A stretch of DNA of 47,381 nt from Clostridia bacterium (GCA_017470145.1 JAFUFB010000023.1:1-47381), one strand, 5' to 3'. Shown: positions 1-8,026, counted from the stretch's first letter. Numbers and translations: made by a program. Notes: generated by a model from the sequence alone, not told the origin.

Positions 1-1
1 C

Positions 2-181
2 ACGGACGTGACCGGCAACATCAAGCTGCCGGAGGGCGTGGAAATGGTGATGCCCGGCGATAACATCGACATGGAAATCACCCTGATCACCCCCATCGCC
101 ATGGAGCAGGGACTGCGCTTCGCTATCCGCGAAGGCGGCCGTACCGTGGGCTCTGGCGTTGTGGCCAAGGTCATTGAATAA
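2..181 (+). CDS. tuf: Elongation factor Tu, C-terminal fragment (5' end outside window)
   Basis: The first 59 codons read through to TAA and match the C-terminal beta-barrel domain of EF-Tu, including [20 protein letters not shown] and the closing [19 protein letters not shown]-Tu carries aminoacyl-tRNA to the ribosomal A site as a GTP complex. Only domain III is present because the gene starts before the window. A strong intrinsic terminator follows, as expected at the end of a str-type operon (rpsL-rpsG-fusA-tuf), although the upstream genes are not visible. The identification is secure. Confidence 0.97.
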   Translation, partial: TDVTGNIKLPEGVEMVMPGDNIDMEITLITPIAMEQGLRFAIREGGRTVGSGVVAKVIE

Positions 182-195
182 TTAGGTTTTCTCCC

Positions 196-227
196 GGAAC
201 GCTCCCCGCAGCGGGAGCGTTCCTTTT
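196..227 (+). terminator. Intrinsic terminator after tuf
   Basis: An 11-bp perfect stem (196-206 pairing with 213-223) closes a six-base loop and is followed by TTTT. It lies 15 bases after the tuf stop codon. Confidence 0.93.
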
Positions 228-268
228 ATGGTGTTTTCGCGGTTTTCCCGCGAGGAGGGTTTTCCATT

Positions 269-508
269 ATGTTTACATATCAGACGCATGGCACCTGCTC
301 CACGGCCATGGACCTGGAGATTCAGGACGGCATCATCACCTACTGCAAGATCCATCGTGGCTGCCGGGGAAACACCCAGGGTCTGGCCCGGATGGTGATC
401 GGGCAGAACGCGGAAGAGGTGGCGAAGCGGTTGGAGGGCATCCCCTGCAAGGGCGACACCTCCTGCCCGGATCAGCTGGCCAAAGCCATCCGCGCCTATC
501 ATGAATGA
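269..508 (+). CDS. TSCPD domain protein (TIGR03905 type)
   Basis: This is a 79-residue protein containing the literal TSCPD motif near its C-terminus (KGDTSCPDQLAKAI) and four Cys residues (CSTAM, YCKIHRGCRG, IPCKGDTSC). Small stand-alone TSCPD proteins of this length are common in Clostridia and their function is unknown. The TSCPD domain is also found at the end of some class II ribonucleotide reductases, where a metal-binding role has been suggested. An AGGAGGG ribosome binding site lies 10 bases before the ATG. A small GC hairpin (238-252, CGCGG/CCGCG) abuts that site and might modulate initiation. No partner gene is evident. Confidence 0.85.
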   Translation: MFTYQTHGTCSTAMDLEIQDGIITYCKIHRGCRGNTQGLARMVIGQNAEEVAKRLEGIPCKGDTSCPDQLAKAIRAYHE

Positions 509-523
509 AAAAGTGAAGTAATT

Positions 524-668
524 TGCGAAGGGATGTTTCACTCAGGGGCCCTTGGAAGACGTCGGCACTTAGCGGGTGGCAAGGGCTTGCCCGAAGTCAA
601 CCGCTTTGTGCCGCTACGTCTGGAACGGAGGCGCGAGCCGTGCCCCGGAGGGGAACTCCCGCGCGCAT
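524..668. repeat. Intergenic repeat, copy 1 (inverted relative to 17621-17763)
   Basis: About 145 bases, from TGCGAAGGGATGTTTCACTC to the end GCGCGCAT, match the reverse complement of 17621-17763 with only scattered differences and small indels. The copy fills the gap between the TSCPD gene and the DEAD-box helicase. It can be read in frame with the helicase, which produces a false 5' extension of that gene. It has no coding sense of its own. It looks like a short non-autonomous repeat family. Confidence 0.85.
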
Positions 669-698
669 ACCACGAAGCACGATAGAGAGGTTATCCAT

Positions 699-1874
699 TT
701 GACAGAACAGATTCCGACAAGCTTTGAGGAGATGGACCTGAGCCGGGAGATTTTGCAGGCGGTGGAGGCCATGGGCTTTCAGACCCCTTCCACCGTGCAG
801 GCCCGGACCATTCCCCTGATGATGGAGGGCGTGGATATCAACGCCATCGCCCCCACGGGCACGGGGAAAACCTGCGCCTTCGGTATCCCCATGCTGGAAT
901 ATGTCCAGCTGAAGGACAGCCGGGTGCAGGAGATCGTGCTGGCCCCCACCCGGGAGCTGGCGCTGCAGATCGGCGAGGAGCTGACCCAGCTGGCGAAGTT
1001 TATCAAAGGGGTGCGTATCGCTGTGCTTTACGGCGGACAGAGCATCTCCAAGCAGATCAGCCTGCTGAAGCGGAAGCCCCAGATCGTCATCGCCACCCCC
1101 GGGCGCCTGCTGGACCACATGCAGCGGAGAAACATCTCTCTGGACGCGGTGCACACCATGGTGCTGGACGAGGCGGATGAAATGCTGAACATGGGCTTCG
1201 TCAAGGATGTGACGAAGATCATCGAGGCCACGCCGGTGGATCGGCAGCTGGTGCTCTTCTCCGCCACCACCAATCAGGAGGTGCTGACCATCGCCTGGAA
1301 ATATCAGCACGATCCGGTGGAGGTAACGGTGGAGGCCACCAAGGAGGATCGGCCCCAGATTACGCAGTACGTCATCTCTGTGGAGCAGAACGAGAAGATT
1401 GAACGCCTGATGTATCTGCTGGACGCGGATGTGTATGGCCGGGTGATGATCTTTTGCAACACGAAATTCATGACCGATAAGCTGACCAGCCGGCTGAATA
1501 AAGAGGGCTACGACGCCCAGTGCCTGCATGGGGATATCCCCCAGGCGAAGCGGAATGTGGTCATGAACGACTTCAAGCGGGGCAAGTTCCCCATCCTGGT
1601 TTCTACGGACGTGGCGGCCCGGGGCATCGATGTGGACGATGTGGAGGCGGTCATCAATTTTGACCTGCCCAACGAGAATGAGTATTATCTTCATCGCATC
1701 GGCCGCACGGGCCGGGCCCATAAGCACGGCGTCAGCTTCTCCCTGGTGACCTTTAAGGAGAGCGTCCGGATGGATGAGATTCTGAAATACATGCTGACCC
1801 AGCCCACGCCTTTGCATTTTGAGGATGATATTCTGAAGGATGAGGAAGGAAAGCCCTTCTTCGCCAATATATAA
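699..1874 (+). CDS. DEAD-box ATP-dependent RNA helicase
   Basis: The helicase motifs appear in order: Q-motif region (SFEEMDLSREIL), motif I APTGTGKT, Ia PTRELALQ, GG/TPGRLLDH, II DEADEML, III SAT, and in the second RecA domain VSTDVAARGIDV and HRIGRTGR. At 391 residues it is a minimal two-domain core with no RNA-binding C-terminal extension, so it is shorter than CshA or DeaD. Such enzymes remodel RNA in ribosome assembly and mRNA decay. I chose the TTG at 699 because AGAGAGG lies eight bases upstream and the protein then begins TEQIPTSFEEM. The open frame back to 576 runs through an intergenic repeat and is unlikely to be translated. Terminator hairpins follow. Confidence 0.93.
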   Translation: MTEQIPTSFEEMDLSREILQAVEAMGFQTPSTVQARTIPLMMEGVDINAIAPTGTGKTCAFGIPMLEYVQLKDSRVQEIVLAPTRELALQIGEELTQLAKFIKGVRIAVLYGGQSISKQISLLKRKPQIVIATPGRLLDHMQRRNISLDAVHTMVLDEADEMLNMGFVKDVTKIIEATPVDRQLVLFSATTNQEVLTIAWKYQHDPVEVTVEATKEDRPQITQYVISVEQNEKIERLMYLLDADVYGRVMIFCNTKFMTDKLTSRLNKEGYDAQCLHGDIPQAKRNVVMNDFKRGKFPILVSTDVAARGIDVDDVEAVINFDLPNENEYYLHRIGRTGRAHKHGVSFSLVTFKESVRMDEILKYMLTQPTPLHFEDDILKDEEGKPFFANI

Positions 1875-1907
1875 AAAACTCGCCCCGTTGAAGATGAAAA
1901 GACATTT

Positions 1908-1959
1908 CCCCGCCGAAGGCGGGGAAATAAATAAAGCAGTCCCCCGCCGAAGGCGGGGG
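1908..1959. repeat. Two tandem GC-rich hairpins with GAA loops
   Basis: Two nearly identical perfect hairpins lie between the convergent genes: CCCCGCC-GAA-GGCGGGG at 1908-1924 and CCCCCGCC-GAA-GGCGGGGG at 1941-1959, each followed by an A-rich stretch. The phrase TAAAAAACTCGCCCC also occurs twice (about 1872 and 1961), which suggests local duplication of a terminator unit. Confidence 0.75.
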
Positions 1960-1961
1960 AT

Positions 1962-1995
1962 AAAAAACTCGCCCCCCTCGGGGCGAGCCTTTTTT
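1962..1995. terminator. Bidirectional intrinsic terminator between convergent genes
   Basis: An 8-bp stem (1968-1975 with 1980-1987, CTCGCCCC/GGGGCGAG) is flanked by A6 on the left and T6 on the right. It can therefore stop both the helicase transcript (+) and the zinc-ribbon transcript (-), whose stop codon is at 1999-2001. Confidence 0.88.
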
Positions 1996-1998
1996 CAA

Positions 1999-2283
1999 TT
2001 AGATTCCGCGGCGGGCAGCAAAGCATTCGCTGCAGTAGACGGGACGATCTTCCTTCGGCTCGAAGGGAACCTGCGTGGGCTTGCCACACTCGGCACAGAT
2101 CGCGTCATACATCACGCGGTTAGCGCCGGCAGCAGGGCGATTCGCCTTGCGGGCCTGACGGCAGGCCTTGCAGCGGGTGGGCTCGTTCTGAAAGCCCTTT
2201 TCGGCGTAGAATTCCTGTTCGCCAGCGGTGAACACGAATTCCTGGCCACAGTCTTTGCATACCAGCGTTTTGTCTTCGTACAT
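1999..2283 (-). CDS. Small zinc-ribbon (CxxC-x17-CxxC-type) protein
   Basis: This 94-residue protein carries four CxxC pairs: VCKDCGQ, RCKACRQ, ICAECGK and YCSECFA. It opens with the MYEDKTLVCKDCGQEF signature of a small Firmicutes zinc-ribbon family of unknown function. Two Zn-binding ribbons can be inferred, the first containing FVFTAGEQEFYAEKGF. The basic stretch between them (RQARKANRP) would suit nucleic acid or ribosome binding, but no function is established. Its ATG follows a GGGGGTT ribosome binding site. It is expressed behind a leader of about 240 nt with strong secondary structure (listed separately) and ends at a shared convergent terminator. Confidence 0.85.
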   Translation of the reverse strand: MYEDKTLVCKDCGQEFVFTAGEQEFYAEKGFQNEPTRCKACRQARKANRPAAGANRVMYDAICAECGKPTQVPFEPKEDRPVYCSECFAARRGI

Positions 2284-2525
2284 GGTTAGGTAACCCCCAA
2301 AATAAATGATAGGTGAACCTTCGGCTGACCTGGTCTTTGCCCCCACACACGCCATCTGGAAGGTTGCTCCGCGCCGTCGCGCCCTCACGCACTTCTCTCG
2401 GGCTTGCACCCGGATGGACTTACATCTAGACCGCACCATGCTCCCCGCCACTTGGGGCGGATTACGTGGACCGCTTCGCCTGCGACTGGCATCGGCTTGC
2501 AACCACAGACCCGAAGATTACGACC
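2284..2525 (-). ncRNA. Candidate structured RNA leader upstream of the zinc-ribbon gene
   Basis: The stretch between a clear promoter and the gene start has no ORF but is highly structured on the minus strand. It has a perfect CCGCC/GGCGG hairpin (2445-2460) and a CGGG/CCCG hairpin (2399-2412). A 7-bp long-range stem pairs 2359-2365 with 2316-2322. A terminal hairpin at 2311-2331 (AGGT..AGCC-GAA-GGTT..ACCT, one mismatch) is followed by a U-rich run. The long-range stem and the terminal hairpin share bases and exclude each other. Size and architecture resemble large Clostridia leader RNAs such as the raiA-motif class, but I cannot confirm membership by eye. It may be a stand-alone ncRNA, a cis-regulator, or both. 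Confidence 0.6.
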
Positions 2526-2531
2526 GATCCC

Positions 2532-2560
2532 ATTATATCCCCGCAAAATCGAAAACGCAA
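2532..2560 (-). promoter_or_regulatory. Sigma-A promoter for the structured leader
   Basis: On the minus strand TTGCGT (2555-2560) and a perfect TATAAT (2532-2537) are separated by 17 bases. Transcription would start near 2525, giving a leader of about 240 nt before the zinc-ribbon start codon. Confidence 0.75.
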
Positions 2561-2649
2561 GTTATTTTTGCACGTATTTCAGGAAAACAACGAAAAAACC
2601 ATAGATTTTTCACATTTTGACAGGTTAAAAAGTATCTTCGTCGTATGTG

Positions 2650-2795
2650 TGTGGGAGTTCCACTCCGGGGCACGCTCTTGTCTCCGCAACCGCTGTGGTC
2701 GAGACTCCCCGCTAGAGAGCTCGCTTCCTATCGGTTGACTTCACCTCTGGTGAAATTTCCGCCACTGGCGGTCGTCAGTGGTTCGCCCGTTCCGG
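2650..2795. repeat. Hairpin-rich intergenic repeat, distant third copy
   Basis: The first 35 or so bases (GTGGGAGTTCCACTCCGGGG onward) resemble the start of the 17621 repeat. The remainder differs and holds stacked small hairpins: TTCACC-TCT-GGTGAA, CCGCC-ACT-GGCGG, and an overlapping CCACTG/CAGTGG pairing. It lies just downstream of araD on that gene's strand, so it may double as a 3' end or termination region. The adjacent 2561-2649 holds nothing I recognise. Confidence 0.5.
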
Positions 2796-2801
2796 ATGTG
2801 C

Positions 2802-3506
2802 TTATTTCTTTTGCCCATAATAGGCGTTGGGGCCGTGCTTGCGCATGAAATGCTTTTCCTTCACATGGTCCGGCAGGCTTTCCCGGGTCTGCTGGGCGGG
2901 GAGGGCTTCCGTGTGCCAGGCCATCATGGCCACCTCCTCCAGCACCACGGCGTTATGTACTGCGTCCAGCGCGTCCTTTCCCCAGGCGAAGGCGCCGTGA
3001 TGGCGGGCCAGGGCGCAGGGCACATGGAGTGGATTTAAGCCATTTTCTTCAAAATGGGCGGCGATGACCTTCCCCGTCTCCAATTCATAGGCCCGGGCAA
3101 CCTCTTCCGGCGTCAGATCTCGACAGCAGGGCACGGGGCCATAGATGTAGTCCGCGTGAGTGGTGCCGTAGGCGGGAATATCCCGGCCGGCCTGGGCCCA
3201 GATGGTGGCCCAGCGGGAATGAGTATGCACTACGCCCCCGATGCCGGGGAAGCGGCGATAGAGCTCCGCGTGGGTAGGGGTGTCCGTGGAGGGATTCAGA
3301 TCCCCTTCCACCTTGTTGCCCTCCAGGTCCATGACCACCATGTCGCTGGGCTGCAGATCCTCATAGGGCACGCCGCTGGGCTTGATGACAAAGAGACCCT
3401 TTTCCCGATCCACGCCGGAGACATTGCCCCAGGTAAAGGTGATCAAATGGTAGGCGGGAAGAAGCATATTGGCTTCATATACCTTTTGTTTCAGTTCTTC
3501 CAACAT
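2802..3506 (-). CDS. araD: L-ribulose-5-phosphate 4-epimerase
   Basis: This 234-residue class II aldolase-fold enzyme interconverts L-ribulose 5-phosphate and D-xylulose 5-phosphate using a divalent metal. The family's substrate and metal residues fall where they do in E. coli AraD: GNVSG (27-31), KPSG (42-45), Asp75, His94 and His96 in VVHTHS, and a third His in [11 protein letters not shown] chose the start with AGGAGG nine bases upstream; an in-frame extension to 3587 has no better site. No araA, araB or arabinose transporter is adjacent, so it is an orphan here. A close relative acting on L-fuculose phosphate is less likely given the AraD-like DADYIYGP-type region ([13 protein letters not shown]). 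Confidence 0.93.
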   Translation of the reverse strand: MLEELKQKVYEANMLLPAYHLITFTWGNVSGVDREKGLFVIKPSGVPYEDLQPSDMVVMDLEGNKVEGDLNPSTDTPTHAELYRRFPGIGGVVHTHSRWATIWAQAGRDIPAYGTTHADYIYGPVPCCRDLTPEEVARAYELETGKVIAAHFEENGLNPLHVPCALARHHGAFAWGKDALDAVHNAVVLEEVAMMAWHTEALPAQQTRESLPDHVKEKHFMRKHGPNAYYGQKK

Positions 3507-3643
3507 GAACGCGATCCTCCTGATTTTCTCGCCATCTCTCCGCTGCAAACCTGAGGGGCGGAACATCTGGCGTTTTTTGGAAATCATTTCCTATTCAGCC
3601 TACCATATTTTGTGGGGGAGCGCAAGAAAAACATGCTAAATTC

Positions 3644-3672
3644 TTGACGGAAGGCAGGGATGCGTGTAAAAT
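3644..3672 (+). promoter_or_regulatory. Sigma-A promoter for the HerA-like ATPase gene
   Basis: TTGACG (3644-3649), a 17-base spacer and TAAAAT (3667-3672) lie 45 bases before the chosen start codon. Confidence 0.75.
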
Positions 3673-3717
3673 GGAAGGCAAAGAAAACAAACGTTCGGAT
3701 TGATCGGGGGGAGCGCC

Positions 3718-5883
3718 ATGCTGCAGGAAGGGAAAATCTGGATCGGCACAGGGGTGAACGGGCCCGTTTTTCTGCTGCCCGCCATGGCCAATCGGCATGG
3801 GCTCATCGCCGGCGCGACGGGGACGGGGAAAACCGTCTCCCTGAAGGTGCTGGCCGAGGGCTTTTCCGAAATGGGGGTTCCCGTTTTTTTAAGCGACATC
3901 AAGAGCGATCTTTCCGGCATGGTGAAGCCCGGCGCTCGTTCCTCGGCCATCGATAAGCGGCTGGCCGGCTGCGGGGTGGATCCGGACAGCTTCGACTACC
4001 ACGCCTTTCCCAGCGAGTTCTGGGATGTATATGGGAAGAATGGGAAGCCCATTCAGGCCACGGTGCAGGGCATGGGGCCCCAGCTGTTGGGGCGGATGTT
4101 AGGGGTGAATGAGACGCAGACCGGCGTGCTTAACATCCTTTTCCGCTATTGCGCCCAATACGAATACCCGCTGCTGACCTTGGCGGATTTGAAAAATCAA
4201 TTGATTCGTATGGGGGAGAACACGCAGTTCTTCACCCTGAATTATGGTAATGTTTCCGTCGCCTCCATCGGCGCCATCCAGCGGGCGGTGGCCCTGCTGG
4301 AGGATGAGGGCGGAGCGGCCTTCTTTGGCGAGAAGGAGTTCGACGTTCGGGAATGGCTCAAACGGGATGAAAACGATCGCGGATGCATCAACATCCTCTC
4401 CGCGGACGAGCTGTTCGCCCATCCCCTGATGTATTCCACCTTCCTGCTTTGGATGCTAACCCGGCTATATGACGCCCTGCCGGAGCGGGGGGATATGGAT
4501 CAGCCGGTGGCCGTCTTCTTCTTTGACGAGGCGCATTTGCTGTTCGACGATTGCTCCAAGGTGCTGATGGACAAGATCGAACAGGTGGTTCGGCTGATCC
4601 GTTCCAAGGGCGTAGGGGTTTATTTCATCACCCAGAGCCCGGCGGATATCCCCATGTCCATTCTGGGGCAATTAGGCAACCGTGTGCAGCACGCCCTGCG
4701 GGCCTATACGCCCCTGGATCAGAAGGCGGTGAAGGTGGCGGCCCAAACCTTCCGTACCAATCCGGATTTTAATACCGAGGAAGCCATCACGAATTTGAAA
4801 ACCGGCGAAGCCCTGATCTCCTGCCTGGACGCGGACGGCGCTCCCGGCATTGTGCAGCGGGCCACGGTGCTGCCCCCCCAGAGCCAGTTGGGCGCCCTCA
4901 GCGAGGAGGAGCGGGCCCGGGCGGCCCAGGGGCTCCCTTTGACAGAGGAAGCGGCGGCGGAGCCTGAGCTTCCCTTGGAGGCGCCGGAAGGCCATGGCGT
5001 AGCTGCCGCCCTGGATGAGGCTTTCGAAGGCATTCTGGGCCAGCCTGTGCCCAAGCCCTACGAGCCTGTACCTACGTTGGATTTTCCGAAGCCGGACTTT
5101 GCGGCTCCGGATTTCGCGCAAGCGATCCCTTCCATGGAGTTTCCCGTTTCCCCCTCGACCCCTGAACCGGTGCAGGAGAACACCGGAGAAGAAAAGATGA
5201 GCCAGACATTCAAAGTTTACGATCCTACCACCGGCCAATATGTGGAGCAGGAAAAGCCTGAAATGACGCCGGTGGCCGCCCCCGTAGCTGCGCAGCCCGA
5301 TGCCCCCGCGGTGCCCACGATTCAGGTGGTTCCGGAGACCCCGGTTGCTCCTGCGGCTCCGGTGGCCCCGGTCCAGCCTGCTACCCCCGTGCTGCAGCAG
5401 ATGCCCGTCATGGTGCTGGATCAGGCTAGCGGCCAATATGTTCAGCAGATGATGTGGATGCAGCAGGATCCCGCCACTGGGAATTGGATCCCGCTGCCCC
5501 AGATGCAGCCCGTGGCTCAGACGGCCGCTCCGGTAGCCCCCGCGGCCCCCGTGGATCCCATCGCCCTGGCGGAGCAGCAGAAAGCTCAGGCCGCCGCCCA
5601 GAAAGAGGCGGAGAAGGCTGCCCTCCTGGCCCAGAAGGAGGCCGAGAAGGCGGAGAAGGAAGCGGCCAAGCTGGCCAAGGAGCAGGAAGCCGCAGAGCGC
5701 CGCGCCCGGAATGACGCCCTGCGGGAGGAGGCGGCGGAGCGCGCCCGGAAGAACGATTCCGTGGCGGGCCGGATTAAGAACACCGCCATCCAGACGGCCA
5801 CCCGGCAGGTGACCTCTTCCCTGACCAAGGGGTTGACCAACGCCATTTCCGACCTGTTTGGCGCCAACGGAAAGAAAAAGTAA
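3718..5883 (+). CDS. HerA/DUF853-type ATPase with coiled-coil tail
   Basis: The N-terminal 400 or so residues match the HerA-like helicase C-terminal (DUF853, YjgR-type) family. Walker A is GATGTGKT (32-39). A SDIKSDLSGM stretch follows, then Walker B FFFDEAHLLF near 270 and a sensor-like ITQSPADIP. The family consists of hexameric P-loop ATPases of unknown exact role. From about 440 onward the protein is unusual: a Pro/Ala-rich linker with GQYVEQ/GQYVQQ repeats, then a long Ala/Glu/Lys coiled coil (about 620-690) rich in KEAEKA units. The start has GGGGGAG upstream and its own promoter. It is monocistronic, with mscL 130 bases downstream. DNA translocation is inferred from the family. Confidence 0.88.
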   Translation: MLQEGKIWIGTGVNGPVFLLPAMANRHGLIAGATGTGKTVSLKVLAEGFSEMGVPVFLSDIKSDLSGMVKPGARSSAIDKRLAGCGVDPDSFDYHAFPSEFWDVYGKNGKPIQATVQGMGPQLLGRMLGVNETQTGVLNILFRYCAQYEYPLLTLADLKNQLIRMGENTQFFTLNYGNVSVASIGAIQRAVALLEDEGGAAFFGEKEFDVREWLKRDENDRGCINILSADELFAHPLMYSTFLLWMLTRLYDALPERGDMDQPVAVFFFDEAHLLFDDCSKVLMDKIEQVVRLIRSKGVGVYFITQSPADIPMSILGQLGNRVQHALRAYTPLDQKAVKVAAQTFRTNPDFNTEEAITNLKTGEALISCLDADGAPGIVQRATVLPPQSQLGALSEEERARAAQGLPLTEEAAAEPELPLEAPEGHGVAAALDEAFEGILGQPVPKPYEPVPTLDFPKPDFAAPDFAQAIPSMEFPVSPSTPEPVQENTGEEKMSQTFKVYDPTTGQYVEQEKPEMTPVAAPVAAQPDAPAVPTIQVVPETPVAPAAPVAPVQPATPVLQQMPVMVLDQASGQYVQQMMWMQQDPATGNWIPLPQMQPVAQTAAPVAPAAPVDPIALAEQQKAQAAAQKEAEKAALLAQKEAEKAEKEAAKLAKEQEAAERRARNDALREEAAERARKNDSVAGRIKNTAIQTATRQVTSSLTKGLTNAISDLFGANGKKK

Positions 5884-6012
5884 TCGGGCCTGACGGAGGG
5901 AGCGTATCCCTTCGAACAATGAGATATCTTGGGCTTCTCATCCCGGAAGGGATTTGAGCGAATAAAAAATCATTCCAAAATGGAAACCGATAAAAAAGGG
6001 AGGATTGTTTTC

Positions 6013-6414
6013 ATGAGCAAGTTTCTGAAGGAGTTTAAGGATTTCGCCCTGCGGGGCAATGTTGTGGATATGGCCGTTGGCGTGGTCATCGGCGCGGCCT
6101 TCGGTAAGGTCGTCACCTCTGTGGTGGATATCTTCATCAACCCCATCGTGGAGCGGATCACCGCGGCCGCGGCCCTGGAGGGGAACACCCCTGGCGTCGC
6201 CGGCGCTCTGATTACCTTCCTGGGCGTTTTGATTGAGTTCATCCTGACGGCGCTGGTGCTGTTCCTGATCATCAAGGCCATGAACAAGGCCAAGGATCTG
6301 ACCAAGAAGCCGGAGAAGCCCGCCGCGCCGACCACCAAGAAGTGCCCCTATTGCCTGAGCGAAATCGATATCAAGGCCACTCGCTGCCCCCATTGCACCA
6401 GCGAGATCAAGTAA
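6013..6414 (+). CDS. mscL: Large-conductance mechanosensitive channel with zinc-ribbon tail
   Basis: This 133-residue protein begins MSKFLKEFKDFALRGNVVDM, the conserved N-terminal helix and start of TM1 of MscL. GVVIGAAFGKVV follows as the pore-lining helix, then a TM2 rich in Leu/Ile/Val (about 68-92). The channel opens under membrane tension to release solutes in osmotic downshock. After the normal C-terminal helix it adds a Pro/Ala linker and a small zinc ribbon, CPYC...CPHC, in the last 25 residues. The ATG at 6013 follows AAAGGGAGG. A clear terminator follows, so it is transcribed alone or with the upstream ATPase gene. Confidence 0.95.
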   Translation: MSKFLKEFKDFALRGNVVDMAVGVVIGAAFGKVVTSVVDIFINPIVERITAAAALEGNTPGVAGALITFLGVLIEFILTALVLFLIIKAMNKAKDLTKKPEKPAAPTTKKCPYCLSEIDIKATRCPHCTSEIK

Positions 6415-6437
6415 TCTGGAGCGTTTCTGCACAAAAG

Positions 6438-6460
6438 CCCGCCGATTCCGGCGGGTTTTT
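6438..6460 (+). terminator. Intrinsic terminator after mscL
   Basis: A CCCGCCG/CGGCGGG stem (6438-6444 with 6449-6455), four-base loop, then T5. Confidence 0.93.
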
Positions 6461-6516
6461 CATATGGAGTGGCAGGAATGGGTTCCGTGGATCCGGAAAA
6501 GAATGAAAATCATGGC

Positions 6517-6545
6517 TTGACATATATATTTTGTTGCTTTACACT
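6517..6545 (+). promoter_or_regulatory. Promoter for the MATE transporter
   Basis: A perfect TTGACA (6517-6522), 17-base spacer and TACACT (6540-6545) lie about 65 bases before the start codon. Confidence 0.6.
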
Positions 6546-6610
6546 TCGATCCTATGGGCAAAAGCGATTTGGCCCATGGAAAATCGAGAATTACAGGAGA
6601 ATGGAAGAAG

Positions 6611-8014
6611 ATGACGAGGAGAGATACCGATCGGTCCGCCATGCTGGGGACCATGCAGATGAGCAAGCTGGTGCCGAAGGTCAGCGTGCCGATTATGATC
6701 TCCATGCTGGTGCAGGCCTGCTACAACGTGGTGGACAGCGTGTTTGTGTCCCAGTTCGACCCCAACGGGCTGACAGCGGTGTCCCTGGCCTATCCCTTCC
6801 AGATGCTGATGCTATCCCTGGCTGCGGGCATGGGAACCGGTATCAACAGCCTGATCAGCCGCCGACTGGGGGAGAAGAAGCCGGAGGAGGCCCGGCGGGT
6901 TTCCTGGAATGGGCTGCTGATCGAGGTTTGCGGCAGCCTGCTGTTCATCCTGATTGGCCTCCTGCTGACGGGGACGCTGATGCGGCTGGTGGTTTCCGAG
7001 AACCTGAACAACGCGGAGCTGATTTTCAACATGGGGAAGGATTACCTCTCCATCGTTACCATCTGGAGCCTGGGCATGTTCCTGACGATCTATTTTGAGC
7101 GCTTGTTGCAGGCCACGGGGAATACCGTCCATTCCATGATCACCCAGCTGGTGGGCGCCATTACCAATATCGTGCTGGACCCCATTATGATCTTCGGCCT
7201 GCTGGGCTGCCCCCAGATGGGCGTGGCGGGCGCGGCGGTGGCTACGGTGATCGGCCAATGGCTGAGCGCGATCACCGGTTTCGTGCTGAACCAGTGGAAA
7301 AACACGGAGCTGCGGCTGAGCTGGAAGGATTTCCAGATCGTAGGCCGGGACCTGCAGGGTATCGTGGCGGTAGGATTCCCTTCCTCCGTTATGCAGGCTA
7401 TTGGCTCGGTGATGAACCTGGGGATGAACGCGATTCTGTCCGGATTCGCGGAGAGCAACGCGGCACTGAACGTGCTGTCTGTGTACTTCAAGCTGCAGAG
7501 CTTTATCTTCATGCCGGTGTTCGGCCTGAGCACGGGCATCATCGCCATCGTGGCTTACAATTATGGTGCGCGGATCAAGCAGCGGGTGTATGAGTGCATC
7601 AAGGTGGCGCTGATCTGGGCCATTACGATCATGGCCATCGGCACGATGATCTTCCTGGCCTTCCCGCAGCAACTGATGTCCATCTTCGAGTCCGACGTGG
7701 ACCTGGCACTGACGGCCCAGATGACGCAGATCGGCGTGGTGGCCATGCGGATCATCTGCACCAACTTTATCCTCGCTGCCATCGGCATCATCCTCTCCAC
7801 CGTGTTCCAGGCGGTGGGGAAGGGCTTCTACAGCATGATGATGAGCATTAGCCGGCAACTGTTGGTCTTGTTGCCGGTAGCCTGGCTGATCGCGAAGCTG
7901 ACGGGAAACGTGTATGCCGTATGGTGGTGCTTCCCCATCGCGGAGGCAGCCTCCCTGGTCATGTGCCTGCTGCTGTACCGCAAATGCGACCGGGAAATGA
8001 TTTCGAAGCTGTAA
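6611..8014 (+). CDS. MATE family efflux transporter
   Basis: This protein of about 467 residues has 12 hydrophobic segments arranged as two MatE repeats. The first repeat carries KVSVPIMISMLVQACYNVVD and FVSQFDPNGLTAVSLAYPFQ; the second carries MPVFGLSTGIIAIVAYNYGA. It also has TGNTVHSMITQLVGAITNIV, typical of the DinF/NorM-like clostridial group. These transporters export cationic drugs or metabolites using Na+ or H+ gradients; the substrate here is unknown. I chose ATG 6611 over the in-frame ATG at 6554 because AGGAGA lies in range and the upstream residues are not family-like. A new promoter starts only 12 bases after its stop. Confidence 0.93.
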   Translation: MTRRDTDRSAMLGTMQMSKLVPKVSVPIMISMLVQACYNVVDSVFVSQFDPNGLTAVSLAYPFQMLMLSLAAGMGTGINSLISRRLGEKKPEEARRVSWNGLLIEVCGSLLFILIGLLLTGTLMRLVVSENLNNAELIFNMGKDYLSIVTIWSLGMFLTIYFERLLQATGNTVHSMITQLVGAITNIVLDPIMIFGLLGCPQMGVAGAAVATVIGQWLSAITGFVLNQWKNTELRLSWKDFQIVGRDLQGIVAVGFPSSVMQAIGSVMNLGMNAILSGFAESNAALNVLSVYFKLQSFIFMPVFGLSTGIIAIVAYNYGARIKQRVYECIKVALIWAITIMAIGTMIFLAFPQQLMSIFESDVDLALTAQMTQIGVVAMRIICTNFILAAIGIILSTVFQAVGKGFYSMMMSISRQLLVLLPVAWLIAKLTGNVYAVWWCFPIAEAASLVMCLLLYRKCDREMISKL

Positions 8015-8026
8015 AAACTGCGCGCA

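Noticed and set aside
576-698. N-terminal extension of the DEAD-box helicase
   Set aside because: It translates the intergenic repeat, has no good ribosome binding site and is absent from the family; TTG 699 has a proper site.
597-1817. Long antisense reading frame over the helicase gene (and similar ones over cdsA, dxr, polC, HerA, sigma-exporter genes)
   Set aside because: These are shadow frames caused by high GC and codon bias, with low-complexity His/Gln/Gly/Arg-rich translations and no start signals.
1908-1995. CRISPR-like repeat array
   Set aside because: Only two or three palindromic hairpins with no unique spacers; terminator-like elements explain them.
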